Assembly: GCA_965204415.1 (NCBI GenBank)
Contig: CBDBEL010000001.1
Location: forward strand, 620,001-684,000
Source: Aldehydirespirator sp965204415
GTDB lineage: Bacteria > Actinomycetota > Acidimicrobiia > Acidimicrobiales > Aldehydirespiratoraceae
Length of the DNA stretch: 64,000 bases
Direction: 5' to 3'
Below the pieces are notes generated by a model. It saw nothing but the letters and a program-made list of their open reading frames with translations. It was not told where the DNA came from and did not search any database. This document shows positions 43,160 to 52,896 of this stretch, one piece after another (the stretch's first letter is position 1; the number at the start of each line of letters is the position of its first letter). Made by a program: the position numbers and the translations under genes.

Positions 43160-44097
43160 GGTCGTACCCGAGATTTCAGAACAGCTCCAGCCCATTTCAT
43201 ACTGCGAGTACGTGCAGCACTCGGCAGTTGGGGAGCATGATACGCGATGCGGCACCGATCGAACAGCACGCCACCGATGATCGCTCTCGTCGCCCATTCT
43301 TCACGCGTGGGTCTATGGGGCATGAAGAACATACGGACGGCTGGAACACAAGGTGGATCTAACATCCATGCTTGGCACCAACTTCTCGTGTCGGGCAACT
43401 CACTTAGTTTCGTCGCCCAATTCGCGCCAGCGGCACATTGGCCGAACGCGATGACTTGGCCCGGTCTCTTGTCAGCGAAGCCGTGCCACACCACTAGATC
43501 AAGATGAGCGTCCTTTTGGTTGGAGGCTGGCTTGACCTGCTTAGCGCCTCCACCTTCCCCGAGTAGCCTTGCGAGCTGATCGACCGCCGCTGAGAATCCA
43601 GGTGCTTTCGTCCGTCGCGGAAACGCGAAGAGATAGGTCCCGTCGTGTTCGTTGGATCCAAAGTAGCTCTCGGCAGCAGCACAGCTTATATCCTCAAAGT
43701 CTCGCTCAGGACGTACTCGAGTACCAGCACCAGCTGTAACCCCAAACTTGCTGAGTAGCAGTAAGAACGTGTATGTAAAATCCGCGGGCAACGCAGGAAA
43801 CTTGAACTGGATCGTCTGATCATTAACAGTGAATGGATACCCCTCTCCAGCAGAAACCGAGCGATCTTCGAGTTCGGTGAACACGGAATCGACTAGCCGT
43901 TCCGAAGTGCCGCCTCCAGCATCCACAGACGCTTCCATGGAGTCATGAACAGCATCAGTTGACCCGCCGCGGCGCAACTCCGCTACAAGATCTTGAAAGC
44001 TGCTGTTACCATCATCAGAAGCTAGCGCCTTGAGTTCGAGCCAATCAGCGAGCGCAGTGGAGTCACTCGTAGCCGAAGGCGGGCCAATCCCTGGCAT
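43156..44097 (-). CDS. Putative restriction-endonuclease-like protein of a methyltransferase operon
   Basis: This 313-residue protein was not recognised as a named family. The central block HLDLVVWHGF ... GQVIAFGQCAAGANWATKL looks like a degenerate PD-(D/E)xK core: Asp on the first strand and Q-x(n)-K replacing E-x-K. It lies between ParB-like and methyltransferase genes, with TAATG and GTGA overlaps at its ends. By position it is the candidate effector. The DNA here is visibly less G+C-rich than the flanks. Confidence 0.55.
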   Translation of the reverse strand: MPGIGPPSATSDSTALADWLELKALASDDGNSSFQDLVAELRRGGSTDAVHDSMEASVDAGGGTSERLVDSVFTELEDRSVSAGEGYPFTVNDQTIQFKFPALPADFTYTFLLLLSKFGVTAGAGTRVRPERDFEDISCAAAESYFGSNEHDGTYLFAFPRRTKAPGFSAAVDQLARLLGEGGGAKQVKPASNQKDAHLDLVVWHGFADKRPGQVIAFGQCAAGANWATKLSELPDTRSWCQAWMLDPPCVPAVRMFFMPHRPTREEWATRAIIGGVLFDRCRIAYHAPQLPSAARTRSMKWAGAVLKSRVRP

Positions 44098-45218
44098 TAT
44101 GAAGATCTAGGTCTGCGTCGACTTGCTCGCTTCTGTCTGCGACGATCCTCCATATCGGACACAAGGTGATCGGCCAGTTCCAGAATCTCGTGAGCGATGC
44201 GCAGCGTATCGCTATGACCTACATCACCTGTAAGTTGTTTTCCTCGTGCCTCCTGTAGTCGATGCCTAGCCTCTATCAGATGTCCCTTGAAGAGTTCCTC
44301 ATCTCCGATACTGATATCGATCGCAACATCCAATGGGAGACCACGTCGCAGCGCAATCAGTCCTGCTTCGCTGCCTATCGCAGACTCAAGCCGACGGAGA
44401 TCAGGGTTCTGACTCTGTACTTGAGGCCGCGTATCTGTGGACTTTCGTCCATAGAGCCACAAGCACAAGTCACCCAACGCATCGAGCCTCTTCTTGGGGA
44501 CTGGATCTGGCCGGAAACTGTTCTCGTTATCTATGCCTAGCAGTTGTTGGATGTTCGGGTAGTCGAGACCGGTATACAAGTGTGAGAAGGAGAAGTGTCC
44601 TTTCCATCGATCATCCAGATCAAACCGGCCAGACTCCTCTGCCTGGCGCAACACCATCAAGCCTCTGTATAATCTGCGAACGGTCGTGTGACGATCGCCG
44701 ATTTGCCGAGCGATCTCGTCAAGTCCTTCACCCAGCTCGTTGTGGACCCACGCAACATACTGCGCCTTAGCATACGACTGCCACGGTTGCGGACCGTTAA
44801 CGTGCTTGAAGCCGACGTACTGCCAAATTTGCTCTCGCGCACGCTCGATGGCGGGCAACTCAAGCAGGTCGCGGCGCCGTGCGGCTGAAATCTCAGGCAG
44901 GTCAGTCGCCCCAACCTGCGCCCTGAGACGGTTGTCTACCAGGAGCTTCACCGCCGCCAGTCTGCGGTTGCCCTCCACGACAACGAGCTTGCCCTCCTCG
45001 CGTGCCACAAAGAGCGGCTCATGCTCAAAGTACCCGTTGCTGGCAATCGAGAGTGCCAGTTCGTCGACGGCGAACTCCTTCCACAGTCGTTCGACTAGGT
45101 TAGACTCGTCTAGTTCTCCGTCGAGGAAGAGCCTCGGATTCTTCCGGTCGAAGTGCAGCTCGTCGATCTGGAAGCGCGTGACAGCTGGCGTTCCTTCGCT
45201 CGCCTGCTCCCGCGCCAT
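44097..45218 (-). CDS. ParB/Srx-like N-terminal domain protein
   Basis: This protein of about 373 residues has a ParB-type nuclease/CTPase fold: HFDRKNPRLFLDG, ASNGYFEHEPLFVA, and VVVEGNRRLAAVKLL, the GxRR box that binds nucleotide in ParB. A HTH-like region (LDEIARQIGDRHTTVRRLYRGL) follows and the tail is basic. No parA is nearby and a chromosomal parB is not expected here, so a role in the adjoining nuclease/methyltransferase operon is likely. Overlaps the next gene by TAATG. GTG 45227 is an alternative start. Confidence 0.8.
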   Translation of the reverse strand: MAREQASEGTPAVTRFQIDELHFDRKNPRLFLDGELDESNLVERLWKEFAVDELALSIASNGYFEHEPLFVAREEGKLVVVEGNRRLAAVKLLVDNRLRAQVGATDLPEISAARRRDLLELPAIERAREQIWQYVGFKHVNGPQPWQSYAKAQYVAWVHNELGEGLDEIARQIGDRHTTVRRLYRGLMVLRQAEESGRFDLDDRWKGHFSFSHLYTGLDYPNIQQLLGIDNENSFRPDPVPKKRLDALGDLCLWLYGRKSTDTRPQVQSQNPDLRRLESAIGSEAGLIALRRGLPLDVAIDISIGDEELFKGHLIEARHRLQEARGKQLTGDVGHSDTLRIAHEILELADHLVSDMEDRRRQKRASRRRPRSS

Positions 45219-45287
45219 GCCGATCACACTACCGGAAGGTCGCGCCTCGTCGTGGCCGAGCGGACGGAGGCAGCCAGGACGCAGGCA

Positions 45288-45494
45288 TCAGCTTGAAGTG
45301 GCCGAGGCGGACGGGCACGGGTGAAGACGGATGTCGCTGCATGCCCAGACCAGCGGGCCCCGCCTATCGTCAGCAGGTCCCAGCACCGCTGAGAGGCGGC
45401 CCGCCGAGCGGGATAGTGCCCGCCTGGTGCCTTTCGCCTTGCTTGGAACCTCGGCAAGGATCTCGTCGTCACTGTGCTCGTAGAGGCTCATCAC
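45288..45494 (-). CDS. Possible 68-residue ORF upstream of the ParB-like gene
   Basis: Starts with a double ATG after a GAGGG stretch; N-terminus MMSLYEHSDDEILAEVPSKA reads like a real protein start, but the C-terminal half looks like translated noise. It lies between an A+T-rich promoter-like region and the ParB-like gene. It may be a decayed gene. Confidence 0.3.
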   Translation of the reverse strand: MMSLYEHSDDEILAEVPSKAKGTRRALSRSAGRLSAVLGPADDRRGPLVWACSDIRLHPCPSASATSS

Positions 45495-45725
45495 CGCCCT
45501 CGTGCAGCTACTGCCTCGGACGACGGGTCTCGCCCGAGGAGGATCGCTTGGTCTTACTTATACTACATGAATATTGCATGGAAACTCACATTATCTCTCA
45601 CTGCTGTTGGGGAGGTCATCTCGGCGAGTCGTCACTGAGAAGCCGCTGGCATAGTCGGCGCTCACCCGGCTCACGGACCAGCAGAGAAGCCTTCGAACTG
45701 GCGCTAACGCGCAACCGAGCGGGGC
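45495..45725 (-). promoter_or_regulatory. A+T-rich intergenic region with promoter-like sequence
   Basis: The stretch 45549-45600 is the most A+T-rich of its neighbourhood. On the minus strand GTAGTATAAGTAAG gives a plausible -10 (TATAAG at 45562-45557) for the ParB-like operon. No long ORF is present. The -35 is not clear. Confidence 0.35.
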
Positions 45726-48700
45726 CTAGGTCCTGGGGGGTTTGCGGTTGGCGGGGGTTGGGGTTGGGAGGTCGGTGGCGGGGATCAGGGGGCCTTTGAC
45801 GATCTGGTCTAGGAGGGCGGCGGCTTTGGGGGTGACCTCGATGGTGTGCTCGATGATAGACAGGACCAGCAACAGTTCCTTGGACTGGGTCCAGTTGGTG
45901 GGGCGGATGTCGTCCAAGGGGCTGGACTTGCGGCCCTTGCGATTCTTCATGCGATAGCCGAGCCAGGAGCGGAGGACTCGCAGGCCTGAGACTTCGAAGT
46001 CCCAGGCCTCCGGACTGACCGGGGCGAACGCGCCAGTGCCGACCGTGAGGGTCCGGGACTCAGGGTCGTAGTCGGAGCCTTCGGGCATGCCCTCTACAGG
46101 GTGAACCTCCTTGGCTTGGCCCTCGGGCAGTTGGGACTGGCCCTCGGGAGTGAAGCGCTCGCCCCAGGTGTGCCACCATATGAGGTCACGGCCCAGCGTC
46201 ACCGCCTGCCGGAACAGGTCAGGGTCGGCGGTGATCGGGATGTGGATTGGGCCAGCTGCCTCCGCCAACTCATCGTTGAATCGATCGCTGAAGGCAGCCG
46301 TCCCGGAGAGAGCGTAGACGTAGGCGAGCAGATCCTCGGCAGAGGTCTCTCCGCCCATTTGCTCGCTCAGGACCGCTAGCAAGCCGTTCGAGACGTTAGG
46401 TTCCTCGCCTCTTGGGTTCCTGTGTAGCGGCATGACGTTCTTGGCCCCCCGACCAGAGAAGTGGTCGAGGTCGGGCACGTAGGGACTGGCCGTTACGGCT
46501 GGGCCCTTGCCCAGCTTGGTTGATGTCAGTGTCGTCAGGAACACTTGGCGAGCGCCGCGAGCGGCCCATAGCTCAGGTCTCGGGCGATCCGCCAGTCGGT
46601 TGTCAGCGATTATCCACTGCCGATCGAGACTCCGGTAGCCATAGCGTTCGAAGGCCTCCGGCTCGTCACCCTGATCGAGCCTTCGGAGTTGCGGCAGCGA
46701 TGGCCCGGAACTCAGAAGGCGAGCCGGGGTGCTCGTAGTAGTTCGATAGCCAGTCTCTCTGAGAAGCAGTCCCCGGTGGCGGGGCACCTCATGCAGCAGC
46801 TCCTGCCACCTGCGTTCGAGTAGACCTCTGCTCTCACCGATCGGCCATGTGCGCTTCAACTGGCATCCAGAGTGAATCCACGGGAAGAGGTCGGTGATCT
46901 CGGGCCAGTCGTAGTACTCGCTCTCGCTCCGGGGCGTCATACGATCCAAGTCCTTGCCAGGGACCGGTTTGTCGATCTCGGCAATGCCGATCTGGCTCAG
47001 GCGTGCGAGCTTCTCGGCGCGAGTGCCGGCGATCCGGACGTAGCGGACCTCGCATTCAGCAGTGCGCTCGCCGCTCGTGCGGACGCCGACGGCGATGGCT
47101 ACCGGAGTCTGGATGTCGAAGATGTTCTCCTCCTTCAGGGCCCCTCGGCCCTCGCCCCCGAGGTTGACGATCCAGAGTTCGTCGAACGCGTTGCGGAGCA
47201 GGTGTCGGACGCCGCCCATCGAGTCCCCCTCGAGGTAGGACGACGCGGTGATGAAGGCGACTACTCCCGGACCGGGTGGCAACGCGGTTGCCTGCCATAC
47301 GGCCCAGCACCAGAAGTAGACATAGTCGTTGTAGACGTTCTTCAAATGGCCGCCAAGCCCGGCAGCCTTCATTGGCTCAGTCACAGCATCGAGCAGCGGA
47401 GGATCTGCGGCCGCCTTCGCCGCACGGCCCGTGGCAGCTCGCCGGAAGGCAGTGTCGGCGTCGAACAGCGGGGCGACACCGGGCGCACCGTAACGGACTA
47501 CTCCGCCCTTGCGTCTGCCGGAGTCCCCGGCGGAACGCTGCTCACGGTCATACGGTGGATTGCCGAGCACGACCGAGAACCGCTCGTTCTCCTTGAGTTC
47601 CGCGGCACGCCTGCCTTCCTCGGCTACGGGGTCGTCCAGGTCGAAACTGCCTTGGCGGGCGGCGTGCTCCAGCGTGTCAGTCAGCAGGATCTGCATCGCC
47701 CCCTCACCCGCCCCGACTTGGTGCAGTTCCAGCGCCACCTTGAGGTGGGCAATGGCGTAAGGGGCGAGCATCAGTTCAAAGGCGTGCATCGACGGCAGAA
47801 GGCGGTCTCGCAGGTGCTCCGGCCAGTCTTCGGGAGAACCGGAGTCCAGGAACGACTTGCGTGCCCGACGGAGCCACTCAACCAGGAATGTGCCGGTGCC
47901 AGTGGCGGGGTCGACCATCGACACGAATGGCCTGTCTGCTTCAACACCCTCGGGCACGTCGAAACCGCTTCGGTCAGCGACCTCCTGCCAAGTCGAAGCG
48001 TCGGCGATACCCATCAGCAGGCCAAACCTCGACCGCAAGACCTCATCGACTGCTCGCCCGATGAACTCAACAGCCGGCTGTGGGGTGTAGAACGCGCCCG
48101 CATCGGCTCGCATCTTGCTGTCGTACTTCCTGAGGAACTCTTCGTAGAAGTGGATGACGGGATCGCCGCCCTTGGCGGTCGAGCCGATCTGATCGAGGAT
48201 GGCCTCGACCTCGGTCTCACGGAGGTCGGCCACAAGCTGGGGCAGGCCGCTACCGGCCAAATCGAGCGACACGGCCTCGTCGTGGACCTGCTCGAACAGC
48301 GACTCCAAGAACGGGTTGGCCACCGGCACCGCCGAGAAGATCGGCGACGAGCCGAAGTCCTTCGGGTTTGTGACCCGACTGCTTAGCATCCCGTAGACCA
48401 GCGTCTGGGCGCACATGTCGGCGAAGCTGTCGGGGTTGACATCGCTGACGAGTTGGGTGCGGATCTCCTCCATGAGCTTGGAGAACGGGCCCGAGCCGTC
48501 CTCTTGCCCCACCGCTTCACTGATCTGAGCACGAAGGTCGCGGGCCGTCTTGGCCATGCGGTCGGCCAGGCGGGCAGAGTCCCTGATTGCTTGGCCAGCC
48601 GGCAGCTTGAATGCCTCCCACCACGACTTACGCCACGACTCGACATCGCGGTCGTCGTCGGGCCAGGCCAGGCATGGCAGAAGCTCCTCACTCAGTCGCT

Positions 48701-49208
48701 GGAGATGGGGTGTCGGCGTATGGGCTGGCCGCCATGCCAGGGAGCGAAACTCAGCGGTCTGAGGGTCGCTGCCCTTGAAGGCGAGCACATGCAGTTCCAC
48801 GTCGTCGCCAGTGCCGGTGATCACGATGAACAACAGGTCGCTGAGCGCCCATGTCCGCGTGCCGGTGGTGCCGGTGGTGCGCTTCTTGGTGACCAACGCA
48901 CGCAGCAGGCGCCGGATCGGCCCGTAGCGCAGCCTCGGTCCTCTGAATTCGAGGAAGAACACGCCCCAGGGCTGGTTCGCGGTCAGGGGTCGCATCTGTT
49001 GCAGCCGCTTCAAGTCCTTGAGCTGCTCCGCGGAGATGCCCAGTTCGTCGGGGTCCCAGTCATACGTGACCGCTGTGAGGTCGTCATCCTCAAGGTCCGG
49101 CAGGTCGATCGGCCAGCCCTGGTCGTCGACCAAGTACTGGAAGACCTGCGCGAAGGTGCGGATGCCACGCATGATCTCAGCGCGGTCTGCTGGAACGGAG
49201 AGGGCCAT
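45726..49208 (-). CDS. Large N6-adenine DNA methylase of a two-gene helicase/methylase system
   Basis: This 1160-residue protein has an N-terminal helical/nuclease-like region (about 1-300), then an N6-methylase core with motif I DPATGTGTFLVEWL (near residue 432) and catalytic NPPY in VVLGNPPYDREQ (near 550), followed by long target-recognition and tail regions. Size and layout resemble type ISP/IIG or DISARM-like methylases. The ATG at 49208 overlaps the helicase stop (TGATG), so an 18-base longer start is rejected. Paired with the PLD-SNF2 helicase upstream. Confidence 0.85.
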   Translation of the reverse strand: MALSVPADRAEIMRGIRTFAQVFQYLVDDQGWPIDLPDLEDDDLTAVTYDWDPDELGISAEQLKDLKRLQQMRPLTANQPWGVFFLEFRGPRLRYGPIRRLLRALVTKKRTTGTTGTRTWALSDLLFIVITGTGDDVELHVLAFKGSDPQTAEFRSLAWRPAHTPTPHLQRLSEELLPCLAWPDDDRDVESWRKSWWEAFKLPAGQAIRDSARLADRMAKTARDLRAQISEAVGQEDGSGPFSKLMEEIRTQLVSDVNPDSFADMCAQTLVYGMLSSRVTNPKDFGSSPIFSAVPVANPFLESLFEQVHDEAVSLDLAGSGLPQLVADLRETEVEAILDQIGSTAKGGDPVIHFYEEFLRKYDSKMRADAGAFYTPQPAVEFIGRAVDEVLRSRFGLLMGIADASTWQEVADRSGFDVPEGVEADRPFVSMVDPATGTGTFLVEWLRRARKSFLDSGSPEDWPEHLRDRLLPSMHAFELMLAPYAIAHLKVALELHQVGAGEGAMQILLTDTLEHAARQGSFDLDDPVAEEGRRAAELKENERFSVVLGNPPYDREQRSAGDSGRRKGGVVRYGAPGVAPLFDADTAFRRAATGRAAKAAADPPLLDAVTEPMKAAGLGGHLKNVYNDYVYFWCWAVWQATALPPGPGVVAFITASSYLEGDSMGGVRHLLRNAFDELWIVNLGGEGRGALKEENIFDIQTPVAIAVGVRTSGERTAECEVRYVRIAGTRAEKLARLSQIGIAEIDKPVPGKDLDRMTPRSESEYYDWPEITDLFPWIHSGCQLKRTWPIGESRGLLERRWQELLHEVPRHRGLLLRETGYRTTTSTPARLLSSGPSLPQLRRLDQGDEPEAFERYGYRSLDRQWIIADNRLADRPRPELWAARGARQVFLTTLTSTKLGKGPAVTASPYVPDLDHFSGRGAKNVMPLHRNPRGEEPNVSNGLLAVLSEQMGGETSAEDLLAYVYALSGTAAFSDRFNDELAEAAGPIHIPITADPDLFRQAVTLGRDLIWWHTWGERFTPEGQSQLPEGQAKEVHPVEGMPEGSDYDPESRTLTVGTGAFAPVSPEAWDFEVSGLRVLRSWLGYRMKNRKGRKSSPLDDIRPTNWTQSKELLLVLSIIEHTIEVTPKAAALLDQIVKGPLIPATDLPTPTPANRKPPRT

Positions 49209-52200
49209 CAGTTGAGTTCCATCCAACAGCGCAGACTGGGCTTCGGGGCGTCGATCGGGGCGTTGACACGCTTGAGGTATGTGTCTCGTACATGGCGGAG
49301 AACCTTGTCGCGCAGGTCCTTCAGAGTCGTGCGGCCCATCTCGCAGCGGCGGGGGGTGTTGGGCTTTGAGCGGATGCTCTCGATGATCTCGCCGGGTGAC
49401 TCGACGACGGCGTCGGCCTCAACGTCGTAGAGATACCAGCGTGTGGGCCCGGCCTCCAGGGTGAACACACCCCCGTCAGCGTCGAGCGCGGGCAGCGAGT
49501 AGCAGAAGAACACGCCACGCGCACCCTTGCTGAGCTTCCGGCGGCCCGAGAACACCGAACCGGGGAGCCCGTCGAGGTGTTCAGCCAGTTCCGGATGGCG
49601 CTTGAGCAAGGCCTGGTACTCCAGGTGCATCTCCTCGACCGCGGTGCGGGTGCCCTCGTAGGTGGCGTTGAACTCGCGCAACGGGTCGTAGGCGTCGTCG
49701 GGACGCAGCAGCTTGCGGCCCTCGATGCCGAGCGTGCTCGAGATCATCAGAACCTTGCCGGTGACCCGCTCGTACAGCTTCAGGATCCGCTCCAGCTCGT
49801 CGGGGGGAAGGAAGTTCCAGAACCGCACCGTGCCCCGGTCCGCTGCCGCCTCCGGGTGATCGGCCCGGAGGCGCTCCTCGGTCTCGGGGCTCATGCGGCG
49901 GTCCACGCGGCCTATCCGCTGCATCAGCCGCACCGGGTTCCAGTGCAGGTCGTAGTTGACCAGCCGGGTGGCGTCCTGGAGGTTGAGGCCCTCCGATAGC
50001 ACGTCGGTGGACACCAGCACCCGGATCTCGTCCAGCCCGCCGTCGATCAGTTCCGCGCTGCTCGATCCGTTGTAGTAGGGAGAGAACCGGCGGATCACCT
50101 CTGCCCGGTCGAGCTTCGAGCCGCTGTCGATGCGGGCCAGACCGTCGACCCCAGCGGACCGGAGCTGCGACTCCACGTAGCGGGCAGTGTCCGCGAACTC
50201 GGTGAACACCAGCACCTTGCGGCCCGAGAGGTCCTTGGTGCGGAGCAGCCGGGCGAGCTTGCGCACCTTGTCGTCCTGATCCGGGGTGAGGCGACTGCTC
50301 ACGTCGAGGAAGCGGACTATCTCGTCGAGGTCCTCGAACGTCTTGTCGACAATGGCGGCCACGTCGTACTCGTCACGGGACAGTTCCTCGACAGCCTCCA
50401 GCAGCTCGGGCGGGATGACGTCCTCATCGGCTTCGTCGTCGGCTTCGTCGTCGAGGTTCAGCCCGAGTTGGACCTCCGGCCGGTAGCCGACCACCTCCGC
50501 ATGTCGGTGCAGCCAGCCGTCGAGCCGCTCGCGTTCCGCGCCCGGCTCGCTGTGGACCTCGACGAAGGCCAGCAGCTTGCGCATCAGCCGGTCCAGCGAC
50601 TTCTCGAACGCGTACACCGAACTCTCGAACCGCTTGAGGAACATGGTGCGGATCAGGCCCACCACCTGACGCTGGCGGCCCTCCTCGAAGGGATTGATGT
50701 CCTCGGGACCGATGTAGTGGGCCAGCGGATAGTAGATCGCCAGGGAGAACAGCGGATTCTGGCGACGGCAGGCCTTCTCGAACATGTCGAGCACGTCCTG
50801 GTACGACGACCGGATCGAGTACTCGGCCACGCGGGGTGCCTTGCGCTCGGGAAAGGCGGCCGACTCGCCCCGCTCCTGGATCTGGCTGGCCTTGGCGTAG
50901 GACCGGCTGCGCTGCACGACCAGCGCTCCGAACACCACATCGGCGGCCAGAGCGTCGCGGGCCTCCGGCGTGAGACCTTCGGCGAGGGCCATGGCCGCAC
51001 CCGGACCGGCGGTGCCGGCGCTTCCGTTGCCGGTGCCTGCGGCACCGAGGGTGGCCTGCAGTTCGCGCTCCATCACGTTGAAGTGTCCCGACAGGTGGTT
51101 CACTCCGAGGCTTCGGCCGAAGAAGGCCTCGTCGCCGCGGGTGAACAGTTCGGCCATGTGACGGAAGTCGGCGAGACGGTTGTTGACCGGGGTGGCGGTG
51201 AGCAGGAACACCAGCTTGGGTCGTGTCGAGCCGTCGAGCATGTCGTAGAGGCGCCAGTAGCGGGACCGCCGGTCGCGCCCGTCGCCGTTGCTGCTGATGT
51301 CGCTGTCGTCGCCTCGGCTGCCGCGGTTGCGGAAGTGGTGGGCCTCATCGATGATCACTGCGTCGGCCAAGTCGGTCATGCGCTGGAAGCGCTCGGGAAA
51401 CTCGTTGCCCCGGCCAAGGTCGGTGTGGCTGAACACGCTGAGGCTCGAGAAGTCCGCACCGCCGCCGACGCCGCCGATATGGGGAAGCCACCGACGCAGG
51501 TGGGGCTCCCACACGCCCTCACGGGCTGCCTTGGGCGCGAACAGCACCACCCGCCTGTTCTCGTGCAAGACAAGCCGCTCGATCAGCATCAGCCCCACGA
51601 AGGTCTTGCCCAGGCCCACCCCGTCGCACAGGAACGCGCCGCCGTGCTGGCGGCCGATCTTCATGAGCGACCAGTACGCCTCCTGTTGGTACCGGTCGAG
51701 CTGGCCGAACATTCGTGACTGCGACTCGTCCCACTCCCCCGCGGTCAGCTCCCGGCCCCGGAAGAACTCGTGCAGCGCCCTCGCGTACACATCGAACGGC
51801 TTGAAGTCGGCGGTGTGGCGGGTGATGGTCCGCAGGACATCGGCGGTCACGTCCTCCGCCGCGGCCCAGTGCGTCTCGAACCAGTCCTGGAGCTGGGCCA
51901 CCTCCCGGCCGCTCTGCACCTGAATGTTCAGCTCCACGTTGCGAGTCAGTCCCGGCTTGGTGAAGTTGCTCGAACCCACCAGCGCCTGCGCTCCGACCAC
52001 GTCGAACTTGGCGTGGGTGATGTAGGCCTTGGCGTGGAACTTGTCACGCCGGTACACCCGGCACTCGATCCGGCCCTCGGCAATGGCCTTCACCACGGCC
52101 TCCACGCCCTCCAGGAACGGGTTCGGACCCTTCTCGTCCTCGAGGCTGCCGTCGAGGCGGCCTACCCGCTCGCTCAGAGCCTTCTTGAAGACACTGTGAG

Positions 52201-52414
52201 TGCGCAGCGACACCTCGTCGCCCATGAGCAGGCGGATCTTCTCCAGCTGCTGCCACTTGCCGTCGAGGGCCAGCAGCGCCCCGATCTCGAAGAACCCAGT
52301 GGCGATGTCGAAGGAGCGGGCCAGGTCGCTCCACTGGCTCAGGTATTCGAGGCCCGTCCAGCCCGAGACGCTGTTGTCGACGATGAACAGGTCCCCGCCG
52401 CCCGCTTCGCTCAC
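49208..52414 (-). CDS. SNF2-type helicase with N-terminal phospholipase D-like nuclease domain
   Basis: This 1068-residue protein has an N-terminal PLD domain with FHAKAYITHAKFD (H127, K129) and GSSNF (148-151), which is one HKD half-site. Helicase: Q-like RYQQEAYWSL, Walker A GVGLGKT (265-271), DEAHH (356-360), LLTATPVNNR, and C-terminal motifs VLVFTEFADTARYVE and QRIGRVDR. Combination of PLD nuclease and SNF2 translocase with an adjacent methylase suggests restriction of unmodified DNA. First gene of the pair; starts 47 bp from vapC. Confidence 0.9.
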   Translation of the reverse strand: MSEAGGGDLFIVDNSVSGWTGLEYLSQWSDLARSFDIATGFFEIGALLALDGKWQQLEKIRLLMGDEVSLRTHSVFKKALSERVGRLDGSLEDEKGPNPFLEGVEAVVKAIAEGRIECRVYRRDKFHAKAYITHAKFDVVGAQALVGSSNFTKPGLTRNVELNIQVQSGREVAQLQDWFETHWAAAEDVTADVLRTITRHTADFKPFDVYARALHEFFRGRELTAGEWDESQSRMFGQLDRYQQEAYWSLMKIGRQHGGAFLCDGVGLGKTFVGLMLIERLVLHENRRVVLFAPKAAREGVWEPHLRRWLPHIGGVGGGADFSSLSVFSHTDLGRGNEFPERFQRMTDLADAVIIDEAHHFRNRGSRGDDSDISSNGDGRDRRSRYWRLYDMLDGSTRPKLVFLLTATPVNNRLADFRHMAELFTRGDEAFFGRSLGVNHLSGHFNVMERELQATLGAAGTGNGSAGTAGPGAAMALAEGLTPEARDALAADVVFGALVVQRSRSYAKASQIQERGESAAFPERKAPRVAEYSIRSSYQDVLDMFEKACRRQNPLFSLAIYYPLAHYIGPEDINPFEEGRQRQVVGLIRTMFLKRFESSVYAFEKSLDRLMRKLLAFVEVHSEPGAERERLDGWLHRHAEVVGYRPEVQLGLNLDDEADDEADEDVIPPELLEAVEELSRDEYDVAAIVDKTFEDLDEIVRFLDVSSRLTPDQDDKVRKLARLLRTKDLSGRKVLVFTEFADTARYVESQLRSAGVDGLARIDSGSKLDRAEVIRRFSPYYNGSSSAELIDGGLDEIRVLVSTDVLSEGLNLQDATRLVNYDLHWNPVRLMQRIGRVDRRMSPETEERLRADHPEAAADRGTVRFWNFLPPDELERILKLYERVTGKVLMISSTLGIEGRKLLRPDDAYDPLREFNATYEGTRTAVEEMHLEYQALLKRHPELAEHLDGLPGSVFSGRRKLSKGARGVFFCYSLPALDADGGVFTLEAGPTRWYLYDVEADAVVESPGEIIESIRSKPNTPRRCEMGRTTLKDLRDKVLRHVRDTYLKRVNAPIDAPKPSLRCWMELN

Positions 52415-52461
52415 ATATCAGACCGTACTCCGCGGTTGTGACAGCGCCGCGGCCGGGGCGT

Positions 52462-52896
52462 CTATAGCGAACCGCGGGGCGCGACCCACTCGGTCCGCTG
52501 GCCGGTCGCCTCCGCGATCGTGTCGAAGTCCTTGTCGTAGTGGAGCACGGTCAGATTGTTCGCCTCAGCGACCGCGGCGATCAGCAAGTCGGCCACAGGC
52601 ACGCGATGGCGACCAGCACGGGCCAGCAGACCCTGCACCTCCACGGCGCGGTCAGTGACCGACTCGTTCACCGGGAAGGAGCGCATCGCTCGCAGCCGAC
52701 GGCGCAGTAGCTCGTGCTCGCCGCCACTTCGAACGCTGTAGAGCAGTTCCAAGTCGATGATGGGGCAGGTGGCGACACGCGAGGCGGGATACAGGGGCGC
52801 GAGCCGTCGGGCAACCTCGTCGAGGTGGCTGCGAGCTATAGCGCTCTTGTCGACGAGGTAGAGCGGCCGGGTCGGACCGACCGCAGCGGCGGTCAT
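52462..52896 (-). CDS. vapC: VapC-type PIN-domain ribonuclease toxin
   Basis: This 144-residue PIN domain has the acidic active-site set visible: D16 (YLVDKSA), E50 (IIDLELLYS), D103 (VADLLIAAVAE), and D121 (LHYDKDFD). It cleaves RNA when not held by antitoxin. The start overlaps the VapB stop, the normal antitoxin-first order. Adjacent to the helicase/methylase pair. Confidence 0.92.
   Translation of the reverse strand: MTAAAVGPTRPLYLVDKSAIARSHLDEVARRLAPLYPASRVATCPIIDLELLYSVRSGGEHELLRRRLRAMRSFPVNESVTDRAVEVQGLLARAGRHRVPVADLLIAAVAEANNLTVLHYDKDFDTIAEATGQRTEWVAPRGSL

Noticed and set aside
45224..45472. 82-codon minus-strand ORF overlapping the ParB-like start
   Set aside because: Overlaps the more protein-like 45288-45494 frame, with Arg-rich noise composition.
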